From contig NW_005178521.1 in assembly GCF_000350225.1 (NCBI RefSeq), forward strand, positions 1 through 35,231: a stretch of 35,231 bases of DNA, given 5' to 3'. The notes under the pieces were generated by a model that was given only the letters and a program-made list of their open reading frames with translations, was not told the origin of the DNA and searched no databases. The position numbers and the translations under genes were made by a program. The DNA is from Chondrus crispus. Its lineage: Eukaryota > Rhodophyta > Florideophyceae > Gigartinales > Gigartinaceae. Shown piece after piece: positions 18,948-29,673 of the stretch (position 1 is the first letter of the stretch; each line of letters starts with the position of its first letter).

Positions 18948-19713
18948 TGTAATAATATGGATCCTTCCGGTTCGGTTTTTACCCCGTCACGGAGGGGGTG
19001 TCCACGGCAGCGGTAAAATTACAACACCACCAACCTCTCTTTGAGGGCGGCGGTTATGACTCCGGTAAACGGACGAGTGGAATTGCGACCCCGGAGGGGA
19101 TAGGGCTCAATGGGCATACGCTTCCACCAGGCGGTGGAACGACCAAACTGGGGAGCGTGTGCTTCCGGCCCTCAAGAATAACCCGTGCGGGACGATCTCC
19201 CTCTTTCTCCTAAGTTCTCGCCCCGGGGGTCGCTACCCCCTTTTTACTCTGGGAGCGTACTGCCTCGGCCCCTAAGTACGTCGACCTCCGGCGACCGGGC
19301 AGTACAGTAGTGATCCACTTCTACTTTGGATCACTACAGTGGAGTACCTCTACTGTACTCCACCGGGGAGTAATCTGCACAGCAGCACACGTGGCTGGGC
19401 TCCTGCCACCTGTACTCGCAGGCAGAGCGCGCACCACGTGTGCTAGCTGGGACTCCCCCGGCTGACACTCCCATCACACTAATTTCTACGCCCCTACAGT
19501 AGGAACTACTAGTCTACTGTACCCGATCGGGACGTTATATGTACGGCGGTACACGTGGCCATTCCGCCGCCACCTGTCACCCGTGGCGGTACGTGCACCC
19601 CGTGTACAAGCTGAATTACCCCCCTGCCTTTCCAATATCGTCTGATCACCCCTACGGGATCTCCCTCCGGATCGTTACGTTTACCAACACCGGTCGGTAC
19701 CCGTTCTCCCACA
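18948..19713 (-). repeat. 5' LTR of element C (766 bp)
   Basis: It matches 8402-9167 with about three substitutions. In minus orientation it starts TGTGGGAGAACGG and ends CATATTATTACA. It should carry the promoter for the full-length RNA; a CATATAA motif on the minus strand near 19540 is a TATA candidate. Confidence 0.92.
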
Positions 19714-19718
19714 CCTCA
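19714..19718. repeat. Target site duplication of element C, right copy (CCTCA)
   Basis: Exact match to 8397-8401. Confidence 0.92.
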
Positions 19719-19727
19719 GACGCTACA

Positions 19728-20401
19728 GGGAAAATTTTTACTCGCTCCGACTTTGCGTCCACCCTGCCCATGCCCAAAGAGCACATGTCCAGCGCGCCGC
19801 TGCCAACCTGGCGCACGCCCCTGATGCCGCGCAGCAACACCGCTCGGTTGACCGCGAGCATGGCCACCACGCCCGCGCCCCGCTCGTAACTCCACTCCGA
19901 CACCACCAGCACGCGCACCAGCGCGCGCGTCGCCCCGGCACCCGATCGCTCGTTCGTTCAGCGTCGCGCCGCGCCCGCGCACGGACGCCAACGTCTCGCC
20001 CATCTCCGGCGCGTACACTACCCCAACGGGCACGCATCCTCCGCGCACCACCCCGATCGACACGGCCCACGCCCGCAGTCCGTGCACAAAGTTGCTCGTC
20101 CCGTCCACCCCTTCTACCACCCACGTCGTGCCGCCGCCGAGCCACGCCGGCTCGCCGCTCTCCTCGCCTAACACCGCGTGCCCCGGGAACGCCGCCCCCA
20201 CCCCCGCGAACACCGCCGCCTGCGCCGCGTCGTCCGCCCGTGTCACATGTCTGTCTCCCCGCTCTTCTGCCGCACGTCCAGCCCCGCCCCCGCCGCCCTG
20301 TTCGCCCCCGACGCGTTCCAGATCCGCAGCGCCACGTCCCCGGCGTGAGGCGCCAGCAGCAGCCAGCCCAGCTCGTCTTCCCTGTGCCCGGCAGCAGCCA
20401 T
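19728..20401 (-). pseudogene. Inositol monophosphatase family gene fragment, frameshifted and truncated
   Basis: ATG at 20401. The N-terminal part reads GDVALRIWNASGANR and GLDVRQKSGETDM. A frameshift near 20245 continues as VTRADDAAQAAVF, then AAFPGHAVLGEES (metal-binding Glu motif) and WVVEGVDGTSNFVHG, the family signature, here with Glu-Gly where Asp-Pro is usual. A second shift near 19925 restores the first frame with VLVVSEWSYERG and IRGVRQVGSGALDMCSLGMGRVDAKSE. The family's last 50 or so residues, with the second Asp motif, are missing: coding similarity stops near 19745, close to the inferred edge of element B. Family role: Mg2+-dependent hydrolysis of inositol or related phosphates. 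The very high GC and the Arg/Ala/Gly composition point to a host gene rather than a transposon gene. No introns are visible in the readable part. Confidence 0.72.
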
Positions 20402-20707
20402 CCCGTGCGTCCGTGTACGCGCACGGGCGCGCTCGGACGTCCTTTTTTATACGCTTTTTCACGCCACTCCCATGAGGTCGCCCCGAGATTACCGCATTCA
20501 CGCCCCGGAGCTCGCGCGATAGCGCCGCCTGCGCGCTGCCTCCCAAAACACGCGACGCAACGAACACAGCTTGCCGCTTTATACGTTTTTACTTCTTTCT
20601 TGGCGCCGCGCAGGCTTGCGACCCTCACGCCCTGGGCGTCGGCCTGTTCGGATTGTCTGGTCTTGGACTTTGAACTCGCGGCTTTTCGGGCACAATTGAG
20701 GCCCAGA
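20402..20707. other. Intergenic stretch between two pseudogenes
   Basis: GC-rich sequence upstream of the IMPase-like fragment. Open frames here continue the antisense or off-frames of that fragment. I see no further gene and no clear promoter. Confidence 0.5.
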
Positions 20708-21895
20708 TCAGTTACCTTGTGAACGCCACGTGACATAGTTCTCTAAGAGAGGTGGCTCACCGTTGAAGTATATCGATATTTGATTCCCGTAAAGACATGT
20801 CCGGAAGTTCATTAGTAGCATTGCCACAAGGTAGAAAGAGCCGACTGTGGCTTGCAGCACCCGTATCTTCCTCCGAAAATCTAATGTTGTCCATTACGTC
20901 TTGATTTCTTTGAAGAGCCACTCAACCGAAATACGACCAGATGATATTGCTTTGTTGAATGATGATTCTTCAGGAGACATTTGTGATCCTTGAAATGGGA
21001 TCTGTAAGTACAGTCTTTCGTTATACCCACTATCACCATAAATACAGAACTGATCCTCACCGACCCTTAGGAAGGCTTCGAGCTGTGAATCGATCTCAGA
21101 TCTAGTATACAACGTCCAGTCATGTCTTCGACCTTCTACTGGTCCATATGCATGTAAAATGAGTCCATCAGGAGTCGTCACAGCTTGGAACTTCAAGGCA
21201 TGTGACCTTTTGTGACCGTTGAAAACGACTTTCGGCATATCGTATTTATCTGGTCTTGCAATTTTGATTACTGTTCCGTCTATGAATCCTACACAGTTTG
21301 AAAGAGCTGCGAGTCAATTGTCGATTGCATCTGCGTACATATACAGACGTTCAGAAATATCGCTTGCACGTAGGGCACTGCAGATGAGGTGTTACTGGGC
21401 ATCCAGGAAGTCATCAATTGCTTCCCAGAAAATTTCGCTCATCTGTGAGGCGTGCTTTCGGAAGAACCTCTCTCGATCTTGCCACCGATACGGAGTGGCC
21501 AGACGACTTAAAACAGCACACGTCGTGAGGACAGGAAAGCTTGAGTATCTATTTCTGTCTGTTAGGTATTTGATCGGCTTGTCGCATATGATTTCGGATA
21601 GTCTCAGAACGTCGTCTCTCAAAAAACGAAAATGAAACAAGCACATGTGGTCACTAAGATTAGCAAAGACGTCGGAGAAAGAGTTTTGTGCGATGAAGTC
21701 CGTACGAATCCATGCTTTCTCGTAGTTCATACTGTACCGTCGGTACATGCCATGTGCTTTTCGAAGTAGCTCTGTGCTACGCCGGACACCGCGAGATCTT
21801 TCTCGCAGTAGCTGGAGAGGGATATGAGGCCATCTCCCTCTTGCTTGAAGTGCGTTTCTAGCGCTGTAGTCAGAGAGTGCGGTTCCTCGCGGCAT
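20708..21895 (-). pseudogene. PIF/Harbinger-type DDE transposase (DDE_Tnp_4-like) with three in-frame stops
   Basis: ATG at 21895, end at 20708 (about 395 codons, normal for the family). Everything stays in one frame but is cut by TAA (21392-21394), TGA (21314-21316) and TAA (20894-20896). The catalytic triad is recognisable: Asp in NCVGFIDGTVIK, Asp in IYGDSGYNERLY, and Glu in SVEWLFKEIK. Family hallmarks are FNGHKRSHALKFQ, GPVEGRRHDWTLY and the C-terminal YFNGEPPLLENYV. The enzyme would cut and paste an element with short inverted ends, usually into TTA/TAA sites; I did not find convincing ends here. The usual second Harbinger gene (Myb-like) is not seen. Dead as it stands. Confidence 0.88.
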
Positions 21896-22201
21896 CGTTC
21901 TTGCAAGGGGATCAGGTAATACTTACGGCAATGGAGAGGTCTGGCTTTGCGTAAATTCATTTCTGCTTTTCATGTTTGCAGAATTCTGCAATTATTTTCT
22001 ACGGAGGCACTTACAGAATTTTGTCTGAAGTTTGTCTGAAGCGCCTTTTGCGTAAATTCCCTAATAACTTTATCCTTGGAGTACTGAACCATGCCGGATG
22101 ATACACGTGTGAGCTTATGATAACCTGTGCCAGAGGGTGAGCCATAGCACTATATAGAGGGAAGCACTACTAAAGTAGGCACTATTGGGCGAGCCCCCTG
22201 T

Positions 22202-22254
22202 ACAGAGTAAAGTCTCCATAGAGTTCAATGCACAGAGTAAAGTTTCGATAGAGT
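22202..22254. repeat. Two direct copies of a 23-bp unit, 30-bp period
   Basis: Copies at 22202-22224 and 22232-22254 share ACAGAGTAAAGT at the start and ATAGAGT at the end, with two mismatches in between. They lie just outside the inferred Helitron 3' end. Confidence 0.7.
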
Positions 22255-22304
22255 GAAGCCTCTCAGGGGCAAACCGGTTGCACATTTTTAGACTTCGACA
22301 AGTG

Positions 22305-22333
22305 GGCTCCGTGCGCGCTTCGCGCGCCGAGCC
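22305..22333 (-). terminator. Helitron 3' terminal hairpin
   Basis: Perfect GCGCGC arms around a 3-nt loop, extended by outer GGCTC/GAGCC pairs. Position and GC content match the subterminal hairpin that ends rolling-circle transfer in Helitrons. Confidence 0.6.
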
Positions 22334-22413
22334 AAGGAGGCGTGGAGGAACACTATTTGGGAAGGGTGGCAATGAAAATATGTAAAGACAATGGCGTTTA
22401 CTTTTTTTGGTAA

Positions 22414-25400
22414 CTACTGAAGGACCTCGGGGTACACTACGTTTCGCGTGGTTTCATTGGACTCTCGAGTGAGGACAGTGACGTTGCCTGGGTGAGTAGT
22501 CCTTGACAGTGCGACATAGAGTTGACCGTGCGAGAAGCAGTGATCTCGTAAGTCGAGACCAATGCGGCCACCGAAGGATTGGCCTTGCGCTTTGTTCGTT
22601 GTAAGGGCGAAGCACGTGCGAATGGGTAACTGCGTTCGGGTGAAGCCAGGGATGGGAAAGTTGTCGTCTCCTGGTCCGCAGGGCATTCGAGGAAGACACA
22701 GTCTGTTGCCTTGGTGTGACCCGGTGGTAACGTGTAGAAAGAGAAGGTTGTTGGTCATGTTCTCGATGACATATCGCGCGCCGTTGACGTGACCGGTAGC
22801 GGGATCGAGATTGCGCAGAAGCATGACGATGAAGCCTTTCTTGAGCTTGAGCTTGTGGTCTGGTAGAGCAGATCCGGCGGTCAAGGTGTTGAGCATTTCT
22901 GTGGGATAGATCAGCGCGTTGGTGTCTTCGTTCTCGACCTTGTCTGCGCTCAAATACGTTCGATACGATCCCGGAATCAGGTTGCCGATGGCCTCGTGGA
23001 CTTCCTCGAGCGGCCTGTTCTTTGTGGTGAGTATAACGCGCTTGGTGAGCCAGGCAGGGTCGGCGTGATTGTCTCGAATGCCTTGGAAGACCTTGAGGCA
23101 TAAATTGCGGATGGTGTGCTCGAACGCAACGGACTGTGGTAGAGAGATCCATTCCGGGCGCTGTTCGCCTTGAAGTCTGCCTTCCCCGACGCTGAGGAGG
23201 AATTCTGGAAAGTTGAGAGCCTCCACATCTGCTGCAGGGTCCGCTCGGAGAGCAGCAAGGCGCATGTTCTCGGTAAGGCGCAGGAATCGGCACTCTCGAT
23301 ACAGCGGGGAAGCCTTGACGCACGCACTCACGATTTGACCTCTGGACCCGCCCAGAACGACGGGAAGGATTTGTCTAAAGTCTCCAGCGAGCACGAGGAA
23401 CTTTCCTCCGAAGGGCCGGTCGGTTTGCATCAAGTCTCGAAGGGAGCGATCAACAGTCTCAATGCAATGTCGATGGCACATGACGATCTCGTCCCATATG
23501 ATGAGATGGACTTGTTGCAGTGTACGGCCTGTGTCGGAGTTTGCGGAGAAGCTGCACGTGCTTTCGGCAGATACAGGAATGGGAATCTTGAACACGGAAT
23601 GAGCGGTGCGTCCACCGTCGAGCAGCACAGCAGCAACAGCAGACGTAGCGACAGCGATGACCTGCTTACGGCGCTTACGAAGGAAGTCTTGAATGGCGCT
23701 GAGCACGAATGTTTTGCCTGTTCCGCCAGGAGCATCGAGGAAGAAGAGACGACCACTTCGTGTCGGCATAGAAGGTCCCGCAACGGCGCTTAAGGATCCT
23801 TGAAGCAATGCAGAGACGGATACGCCTGGAAGCAAGGAGCCCACTATTTCGTCAAAGGCATGACGTTGATTTGTGTTCAACAGCGGCAACGACGTCTGTA
23901 GTCGCCCTTCCCACTGCTGCGCTCGTGCTTCGGGGGTCTCGATCTCGTTTTGCTGTTCCAAAGCGGGCAGGCTGTCATCGGGCAGTGGGAGTCCGAAGTT
24001 TGCGAGCGTCCAGTCGGATCGCACGGTCTGCAGAGCCTCCTGTACCTCTTGAAGTACGTAAGATGTGGCGTGGTGATCATCGCGAAGCTGCTGTCTTCGA
24101 ATGGGTTGTCTGCGTGCACGATTGCGAATATCGGTGACAAACATGTCCAGGTGGTCGTTCCACAGCGAGAGAGGGTCCGAAGGCTGGCAGTGTGCCAGAA
24201 TCGTAGCAAACAGATGAGAAAGAGGAACGAAGCTTGACCGGAATGAATCTCGGATTGCGTGCTTCCACTCGGCATCGTCGGCCAGCAAACCGAGTCGTAA
24301 GCAAGCTTGTCGGAAGCTGGTTCACTGCTCGCCGTCGATATTTCGCAAGTTCTCGAAGGATGTTGCCCCTGGCACTTGTGTGAGGAGGAGGCGAAGAAAG
24401 TAGCGCTCACCCTCCCTCGGACTGACAGTGTAGATTCGACCGACTACGTTGGCACCTGTACCACTGAAATCGTAGGCTTCCTCTTCGCTGGTGGCGTTCC
24501 GTCTTCGCAGGGTTGCTCTTGGACTCCATGACTTGGTGCGTGTCTTCCACGTAAAGTACCTTGGAAACTTGTGGTACCGAATATGCCGCGCGCTTGGGTA
24601 CTTCTCGTTGGCTTTAAACCACTCGGTCAGCTTCGTGCCTGTTGCTGGTCGAAGCGCCGCCTCCTGCTCTCGCCCTTCCTCAAAGTAAACCGTGTGGTGG
24701 TTGGGCAGATGCACTGCAAGCCTGACTACTGGAGGATTGCGGTCTACAATGTCAAAGGAGAATAACCTCCATGCGGCCTCCGATGCCGAAACGTATCTGG
24801 CATCTTGGAAGTTAGAGATCTCGTCGTAGCGCTCGTTCTCGGCAGTGATTTCCATGGTCACTCGGTCTTGTCCCTTGCACACATACTTGAAGAGGTACTT
24901 GATTCCGCCAACGCGTGACACGCAGAGTTCAACATTCAAATGGCAAGCGAATGAACGTAGAAGCACAGGACTGTGAGGAACGACCCAGGAGTTGTCTACC
25001 ACGACGGGTTGCTGTCGGCGGCCAATACGGGAGGGTCGCTCGATGGAGACGCCACCTGCAGAGGGTGCCCTTCTTCGGTACGTGATGTAGTACTCACTGT
25101 CGGACTGGCTGGTTTCGTGTTTGAACGATTTTGGAAACCCTTTCCTGCAGTACCGCTCGCCCATGCACACGGCTGTTGGATTGTGTTCTCCACATGGATT
25201 GTTAATCATATGCTTGAGCACGACCTCTTGGAGTTCTGGATCTTGGGCAGACGGGATCTCGGCAGAGATAATGCGGTCGACGTTTTCGGGAGTACGCAGA
25301 TCATTCTTGGAGACTTCATCTAGGAAAAATACAACGTGAGCGTGGGGAAGACCGCGTTTCTGAAACTTGATGACTCGTACATGGGCAACAACGGTTCCGA

Positions 25401-27390
25401 ATACTTCTTCGTTGATGAACAAGGACATGAGATCTTTCATTTTGAGACGAAACACACGTGCGCACAGATCCGGTCTGTCCTGAGGCGTTTGGTTCGGCAG
25501 TAGGGCTCTTGTGATCTCCGGCCAGCTTGGATTGCATGTCATGGTGAGGAAGATGTCCGGGTGGCCAGTTTGGTTCGATATAGCAATGATGTCGTGCATC
25601 TGCTGCCTCATATAGCGGTCACCTCCAATGTACGTGGAAGGGAGAATGAACAGTCGTCCCGCACGCACGGCATCGGCTTCATCTTCAGCACGACGGGAGT
25701 CTCCTAGGCTGTCGCGCAGTGAGGTGTAGTCGGCGGCTCGAAGTTGTGTCTGGTTGTGGCGGAGATAAGAAAGCCTTTCTGCCTCCACTTTGCAGAAGTG
25801 GTCAACTAAGTATTGCTGAAAGAGTGGTGCTGCGTGCAAGATTGTGCTGAACTCGCCTGATCTTTCGAACAAATGCCATCCGTAGTACATCATCGGAGTA
25901 ATCTTGGTACGTCTGCCGTCTTGAACACTGGAGAATCGAAACTCTGAATACCATCCATCTCTACCGTTCGGGAACAAAAGCACGTAACTCAATGGATCGT
26001 ATGCGCGATGACTGACTGAAATCGGATCCAGCACTTCGTTCCCGTTACTGTTCAGAGTCCCTCTCCTGCGCACGACGATATCTCTTCGCCCAATCTCTCC
26101 GTCTTCATTTCCAGGGATCAATGCGGCGACTTCAGAAGCTTCGGGACCATTGTACCGGCGCACGTGCTCATGACTTGGCCTGCGGTCGGCATGGGTGACC
26201 ATCTGGTACGTGGCAGGACAGTTGTTGTGAGGAGATTGAGCCCATTCTCGCATACACAGAAACGTCTGCACGTAGGGGTTGCATTCGTGCAGCATGTGTG
26301 TCAGTTGCGTCATCAGTGCCTCTTAAAGTTGTCTAGAGGTTCCAAGCCTTGTGCGCGTCTGGGTGGCGTAGTCAGTGTCATGAATGTAAACGGAAGCATA
26401 GGAAGGCGCCCGCCCTTCGGATGGCATCATGGGACCCATGTAATGGTACATCCCGCCCTGCATCGTCATTGTGGGGTTAAAATTAGAAGGACCGGGACCT
26501 CTGTTCACCCATTTGGCGACCACGGATGCCATCGATAGCGCTACATTGTATGCTCGAATGTTCTTACGGAAGCTGCGGGCCCTTGGAGTATCATCGATGA
26601 GAAGAGAGCGCAGAAGAGCTGGCGGGTCGGGGAGAAGCGGCAATGACAGCTTCCCCTTCCCACAGCATGTGGAAAAAATGGGCCTTGCGGCAGAGCTGCT
26701 CCCGATGCGTTCTTGGACGAAATGCAGAGCTTTGCAGTGCGAACACTCAACACAGATCATGCCGAGATCGCGGTACGAAGGAGAGGACTCGGGTAGTGGA
26801 GGGAAGAGCTGTCGAGAGGCACTTCGAGCCTGGCGGTCGGATCTTTGCCGCGCAGCAATGACGGGGGATATATCCACAGCTCTCGCTTGTCGCATTGCCA
26901 AGCGATTCGACTCCTGTCTCGAAGATCTCAGTGGAGTATTTTCGTCGGCTCGGCCTCTTTGCGTTGCACTAAGATCCGATTCTCGCCGCCCCTCACGAAT
27001 AGGAGTACATTCCTCCGCTCTAGCGCCTCGTGTCGCAATGCGATCCGCTTCGCGCCGCGCATTTCAGAGGGGGGTGGTTTCTCCCGCTCTGCGCGCCCTG
27101 GCTCTCTCCCTCAGTCGACGGAGACGCTCCTCGCGCTGCTCGGACGTCTCTGCTGCTCTTCGTGCTGCAGCACGTTCACGGTCGGCTTGACGACGCGCTT
27201 CCCTCTGAGATTCGGTTTGTTGCCCCGTCCGGATTCTCGCACGGGCTCGACGTGCCTCACGACGTGCTTGAGCGTCAGATGCAGACTCTTGCGCTCTTCT
27301 TTCCCTTGCACGCGCGTTTCTTTGCTGCCGTCTTGCTTCGCCACGTCTTCGCCCGCTGTTCCCGCCATTTATGTTCTGCTTGGCGTGCTA
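22414..27390 (-). pseudogene. Helitron Rep-helicase (RepHel) with three in-frame stops
   Basis: A single reading frame from about 27390 to the TAG at 22414 is broken by TGA (27064-27066), TAA (26323-26325) and TGA (24322-24324). I found no frameshift after 27390. The N-terminus has basic repeats of about 25 residues (ECTPIREGRRESDLS, ENTPLRSSRQESNRL). The Helitron-like N domain follows (CVECSHCKALHF, ARPIFSTCCGKGKL, IRAYNVALSMASVVAKW). Rep has the HUH motif in RGLPHAHVVFFLDE and tyrosines in GGIKYLFKYVCKG. The Pif1-like helicase has Walker A GGTGKTF, Walker B IIWDEI, GDFRQILPVV and the final YVALSRTT. The protein nicks and unwinds DNA for rolling-circle transposition. The true start is unclear: an ATG at 27466 (MLRLIAIYNGP) is one frame away. 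Confidence 0.9.
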
Positions 27391-27596
27391 GTGTTATCCT
27401 TGCAAGTGCAGCTAGGGTTGACGCAAGTGCGAGGGGTCCGTTGTAGATCGCTATGAGTCGTAGCAAGCAGTCCTCAAAGGTCTAAACGCAACGTCAGCCA
27501 GCTAGGTCGTCCGCAAGAGCACTTAGCAAAAGAGTAACAATATAGGGCCTTTATTGTCTTGTACTATCCCGTGATTCAAAAGAACCAAAAACGAAA

Positions 27597-27673
27597 TAGA
27601 AATAGACTAATGGTCCTACTATACACAGGGTACAGTATTAATACTCAGAGTACGACCACCTTGTCTATTTCTA
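27597..27673. repeat. Imperfect 77-bp palindrome
   Basis: Outer arms TAGAAATAGAC (27597-27607) and GTCTATTTCTA (27663-27673) match perfectly. Inside, TGGTC pairs with GACCA, and the centre is the 12-bp palindrome AGTATTAATACT with GTAC on each side. No coding potential. Confidence 0.75.
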
Positions 27674-27798
27674 CTCCCAGGGAGCCCGGTATTAGAAAGA
27701 ACCTCTTGCAAGGCTCTTCCCGCCGGGGTCGCTAAGTACGCGCGCTCCCTTTTCCCTCAGTGCGGTGGTTAGGTTTCCCAAGCCCTAACGGCACCTAC

Positions 27799-27803
27799 AC
27801 TGG
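27799..27803. repeat. Target site duplication of element D, left copy (ACTGG)
   Basis: ACTGG precedes the left LTR and recurs right after the right LTR (34427-34431). Confidence 0.9.
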
Positions 27804-28298
27804 TGTAATAATATGGATCCTTCCGGTTCGGTGTTAATCCGTCACGGAGGGGGTGTCCACGGTAGCGGTAAATTACAACGCCAGCAACCTCACTAGGAGG
27901 GTGGCTTGTGCGAGACCGAAACGGACGAAGGGAGATGCTACCTCTGAAGACAGGAGGTGAGTCCTAATTAGGAAGTTGGGGGCTAGCTCAGAGGGGATGG
28001 GGTAGCTGGTTTATTCTCCGGGAGGGAGGCAGTTCCTCTCTAGTACGTCTGCCTTCCTCGGGCCTCAAGCTACTGTACGACTACTGTACAGTAGCTATCA
28101 TAACTACTGTAAGAGACACCTCCTATGTACACGTGTGTCACTGTGCCCCTGGCACCACGTGTACACGGACCTGTAAATTAGGCCACGTGTGCGGTCACTG
28201 CAGCTTGCACGTGTTCACTACACAACGTATGGTACTTGTAAATTAGGCCACTCTAGCTACTGTAGAGCGTCCGAGAACGGAATTGTCATACTTCTACA
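27804..28298 (-). repeat. 3' LTR of element D (495 bp)
   Basis: It starts TGTAATAATATGG and ends CATACTTCTACA on the plus strand. Its first ~90 bp are clearly related to the LTR of element C, the rest is not. It contains GTAAATTAGGCCA twice and several CACGTG and CTACTGTA words. Confidence 0.92.
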
Positions 28299-28300
28299 TT

Positions 28301-28311
28301 CCCCTCTTCTT
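28301..28311 (-). other. Polypurine tract of element D next to its 3' LTR
   Basis: Minus strand AAGAAGAGGGG, 2 nt before the LTR, as in element C. Confidence 0.85.
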
Positions 28312-28920
28312 GGACTGCGCCACGCCCCGGGGCGCACTGTGTGTCCGTTAACACACGAGGCAATGTGGCCACGAGGCAGCTAAATTTCACTTCCGAAACG
28401 CGTGTGCGCCTTCTGCGTGCGCAGTGCCACGAGAGTAGCATCCACGTGTAGCGCGTGCGCAATATTTTCGCAGATTTTCCGAATCGGTCTTTGCCAGCCT
28501 TTGGCGCACGGTGCCACTGCAGTAGCATCCACGTGTCGCCCGTGCCCTATAATTTTCCCAGATTTTCCGAATCGGTCTTGGTACCCCCTGTGCGGGCGGC
28601 GGCACGCGCCGCAATTTGCGACCGTCGTGTCGCAACTGCGGCATACTATACGCCTGGGCGCATACAGCGCGTGCAGCGGAGACGAGCTGAGGGAGACCCT
28701 TCGTCGGGAGGCGTGGTGGTGAGCGCATTTTTCCCAATTGGGCCTTCCGAATGCCACGGGCGGCAGCGCGAGCGCGGGCGGCGAGGCTGCAGCGGCGGGC
28801 CGTGCACGGAGTGCAGTGCGGCGCGAGGGTGCCGGACGTGTTCATGGTCTTCCGCAATGGGGTTCGTCCGTCATCGGGGTTGCCTTCCTTCGTACTGTTC
28901 GGCGACGCCCGGTGCCTGCG
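28312..28920. other. Segment X of element D, non-coding
   Basis: Present in D only within this window. It contains the tandem repeat at 28424-28579. Open frames in this part encode repeated, low-complexity peptides that track the DNA repeat; I take none as a gene. Confidence 0.45.
28424..28579. repeat. Two tandem copies of a ~68-bp unit
   Basis: Copies at 28424-28491 and 28511-28579 share GTAGCATCCACGTGT and end in AGATTTTCCGAATCGGTCTT. The spacer is 19 bp. Confidence 0.8.
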
Positions 28921-29662
28921 CTCTCCCGTACAGGGTGTCTTCGAGTTGCAATCGTCGTCGCTGCGTCCATGATGGGTCGTTCGTGCGTTACTAATATCCA
29001 TGTGGGGTCGGGACTTCGCCTTCGTTAGGCTAGTGACTTCCCGATCGGGTTTTTCCTTTGCCATAAAAATCGGCCATTTTGCCAGTAAAACGTGCCTGGT
29101 TTTCTCGTCTTCGAGGCTTGTCTTTGTAAATTAACGAGCTCCCATTGGACATTCCCTAAAATCGTCGTGCCTCAAACCGCCTCCTTGAACCGCCACCAAT
29201 TTCCTTTTGGGCGTTCCCATTGGGCATTACCATTTTTGGTCGATTTTTCATGTAGCGTGCTCCACTCTCGTCCACCAGCTTGCCTCTGACGCGACCTTCG
29301 GAGGCGGAATTTGGAGCTTGTCGCCCTCCTTGGGATGACCGCTGCGTCAGCTTGCTCGCATCCTTTCCCCTTCTGCTGCTCTAGTCTTCGGCGCCGTCCC
29401 GACCGGGTCTCAATTAGTTTTCCCAGAGGGGTCTTCTCTTGTCATGGGGACCTTCCCAACGTCGTCTCGATTGGGTTTTCCCTGGGGGCTCCGGCCGTGG
29501 GGACATACAATCCCGGACGGGTCTTTCTCGGCCCTAATTGTCCGTCTTGTCGGTCTTTCGCCGTTCTCCCGACAGGGTTTACAGATATATCCCAAGCGGG
29601 TTGGCTGGCTTATTTGGGCTCCTGCACAGTTCCGAATCTCACTTTAAAATTCGGAAGCCATA
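28921..29662. other. Segment Y of element D (copy of C 11796-12521)
   Basis: High identity to C by eye, including the degenerate GTCTCNATTGG repeats and the edge AAATTCGGAAGCC. A short stretch at 28974-28991 is extra in D. It is followed by a polypurine tract as in C, but pol is missing behind it. Confidence 0.7.
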
Positions 29663-29673
29663 CCCCTCTTCTT
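29663..29673 (-). other. Internal polypurine tract of element D
   Basis: Minus strand AAGAAGAGGGG between segments Y and Z, an exact copy of the LTR-adjacent tract. Confidence 0.75.

Larger units (their letters stand above)
8402..19713 (-). mobile_element. Complete Ty3/Gypsy chromodomain element C with antisense cassette (11,312 bp)
   Basis: Two 766-bp LTRs (8402-9167 and 18948-19713) flank, in minus orientation, PBS, gag, a -1 frameshift signal, pol with C-terminal chromodomain, a first polypurine tract, a 3.4-kb cassette with a plus-strand ORF, and a second polypurine tract. A CCTCA duplication flanks it. I count about three differences between the LTRs (the T/C near 8490, C/T near 8560 and G/C near 8653), so the insertion is young. 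It is almost autonomous; the only lesion I find in pol is one TGA. It is inserted in the 5' region of element B. Confidence 0.92.
22288..27466 (-). mobile_element. Helitron (rolling-circle transposon), autonomous-type but decayed
   Basis: It contains the full RepHel gene on the minus strand and, 80 bases past its stop, a GC-rich hairpin (22305-22333). 13 bases after that is CTAA (22291-22288), fitting the CTRR 3' terminus. The expected following T is an A, so the terminus is provisional. The 5' TC end is not identified; 27466 is the most upstream likely coding position, not a proven border. Confidence 0.65.
27467..27803. other. Intergenic stretch between Helitron and element D
   Basis: No gene. 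It contains the palindrome at 27597-27673. The 27700-27780 part (CCGGGGTCGCTAAG, CGCTCCCTTTT) loosely recalls the LTR of element C (CCGGGGGTCGCTAC) and may be an old LTR scrap. Confidence 0.4.

Noticed and set aside
20092..20722. Plus-strand frames antisense to the IMPase fragment
   Set aside because: Shadows of a GC-rich coding strand, Pro/Ala/Arg rich, no motif.
19738..20736. 332-codon minus frame over the IMPase fragment
   Set aside because: Trp/Cys/Arg/Gly-rich off-frame typical of GC-rich DNA; the family motifs are in the other two frames.
28387..29064. Minus-strand frame of 225 codons in segment X of D
   Set aside because: The peptide repeats mirror the tandem DNA repeat at 28424-28579, without a domain or good start context.
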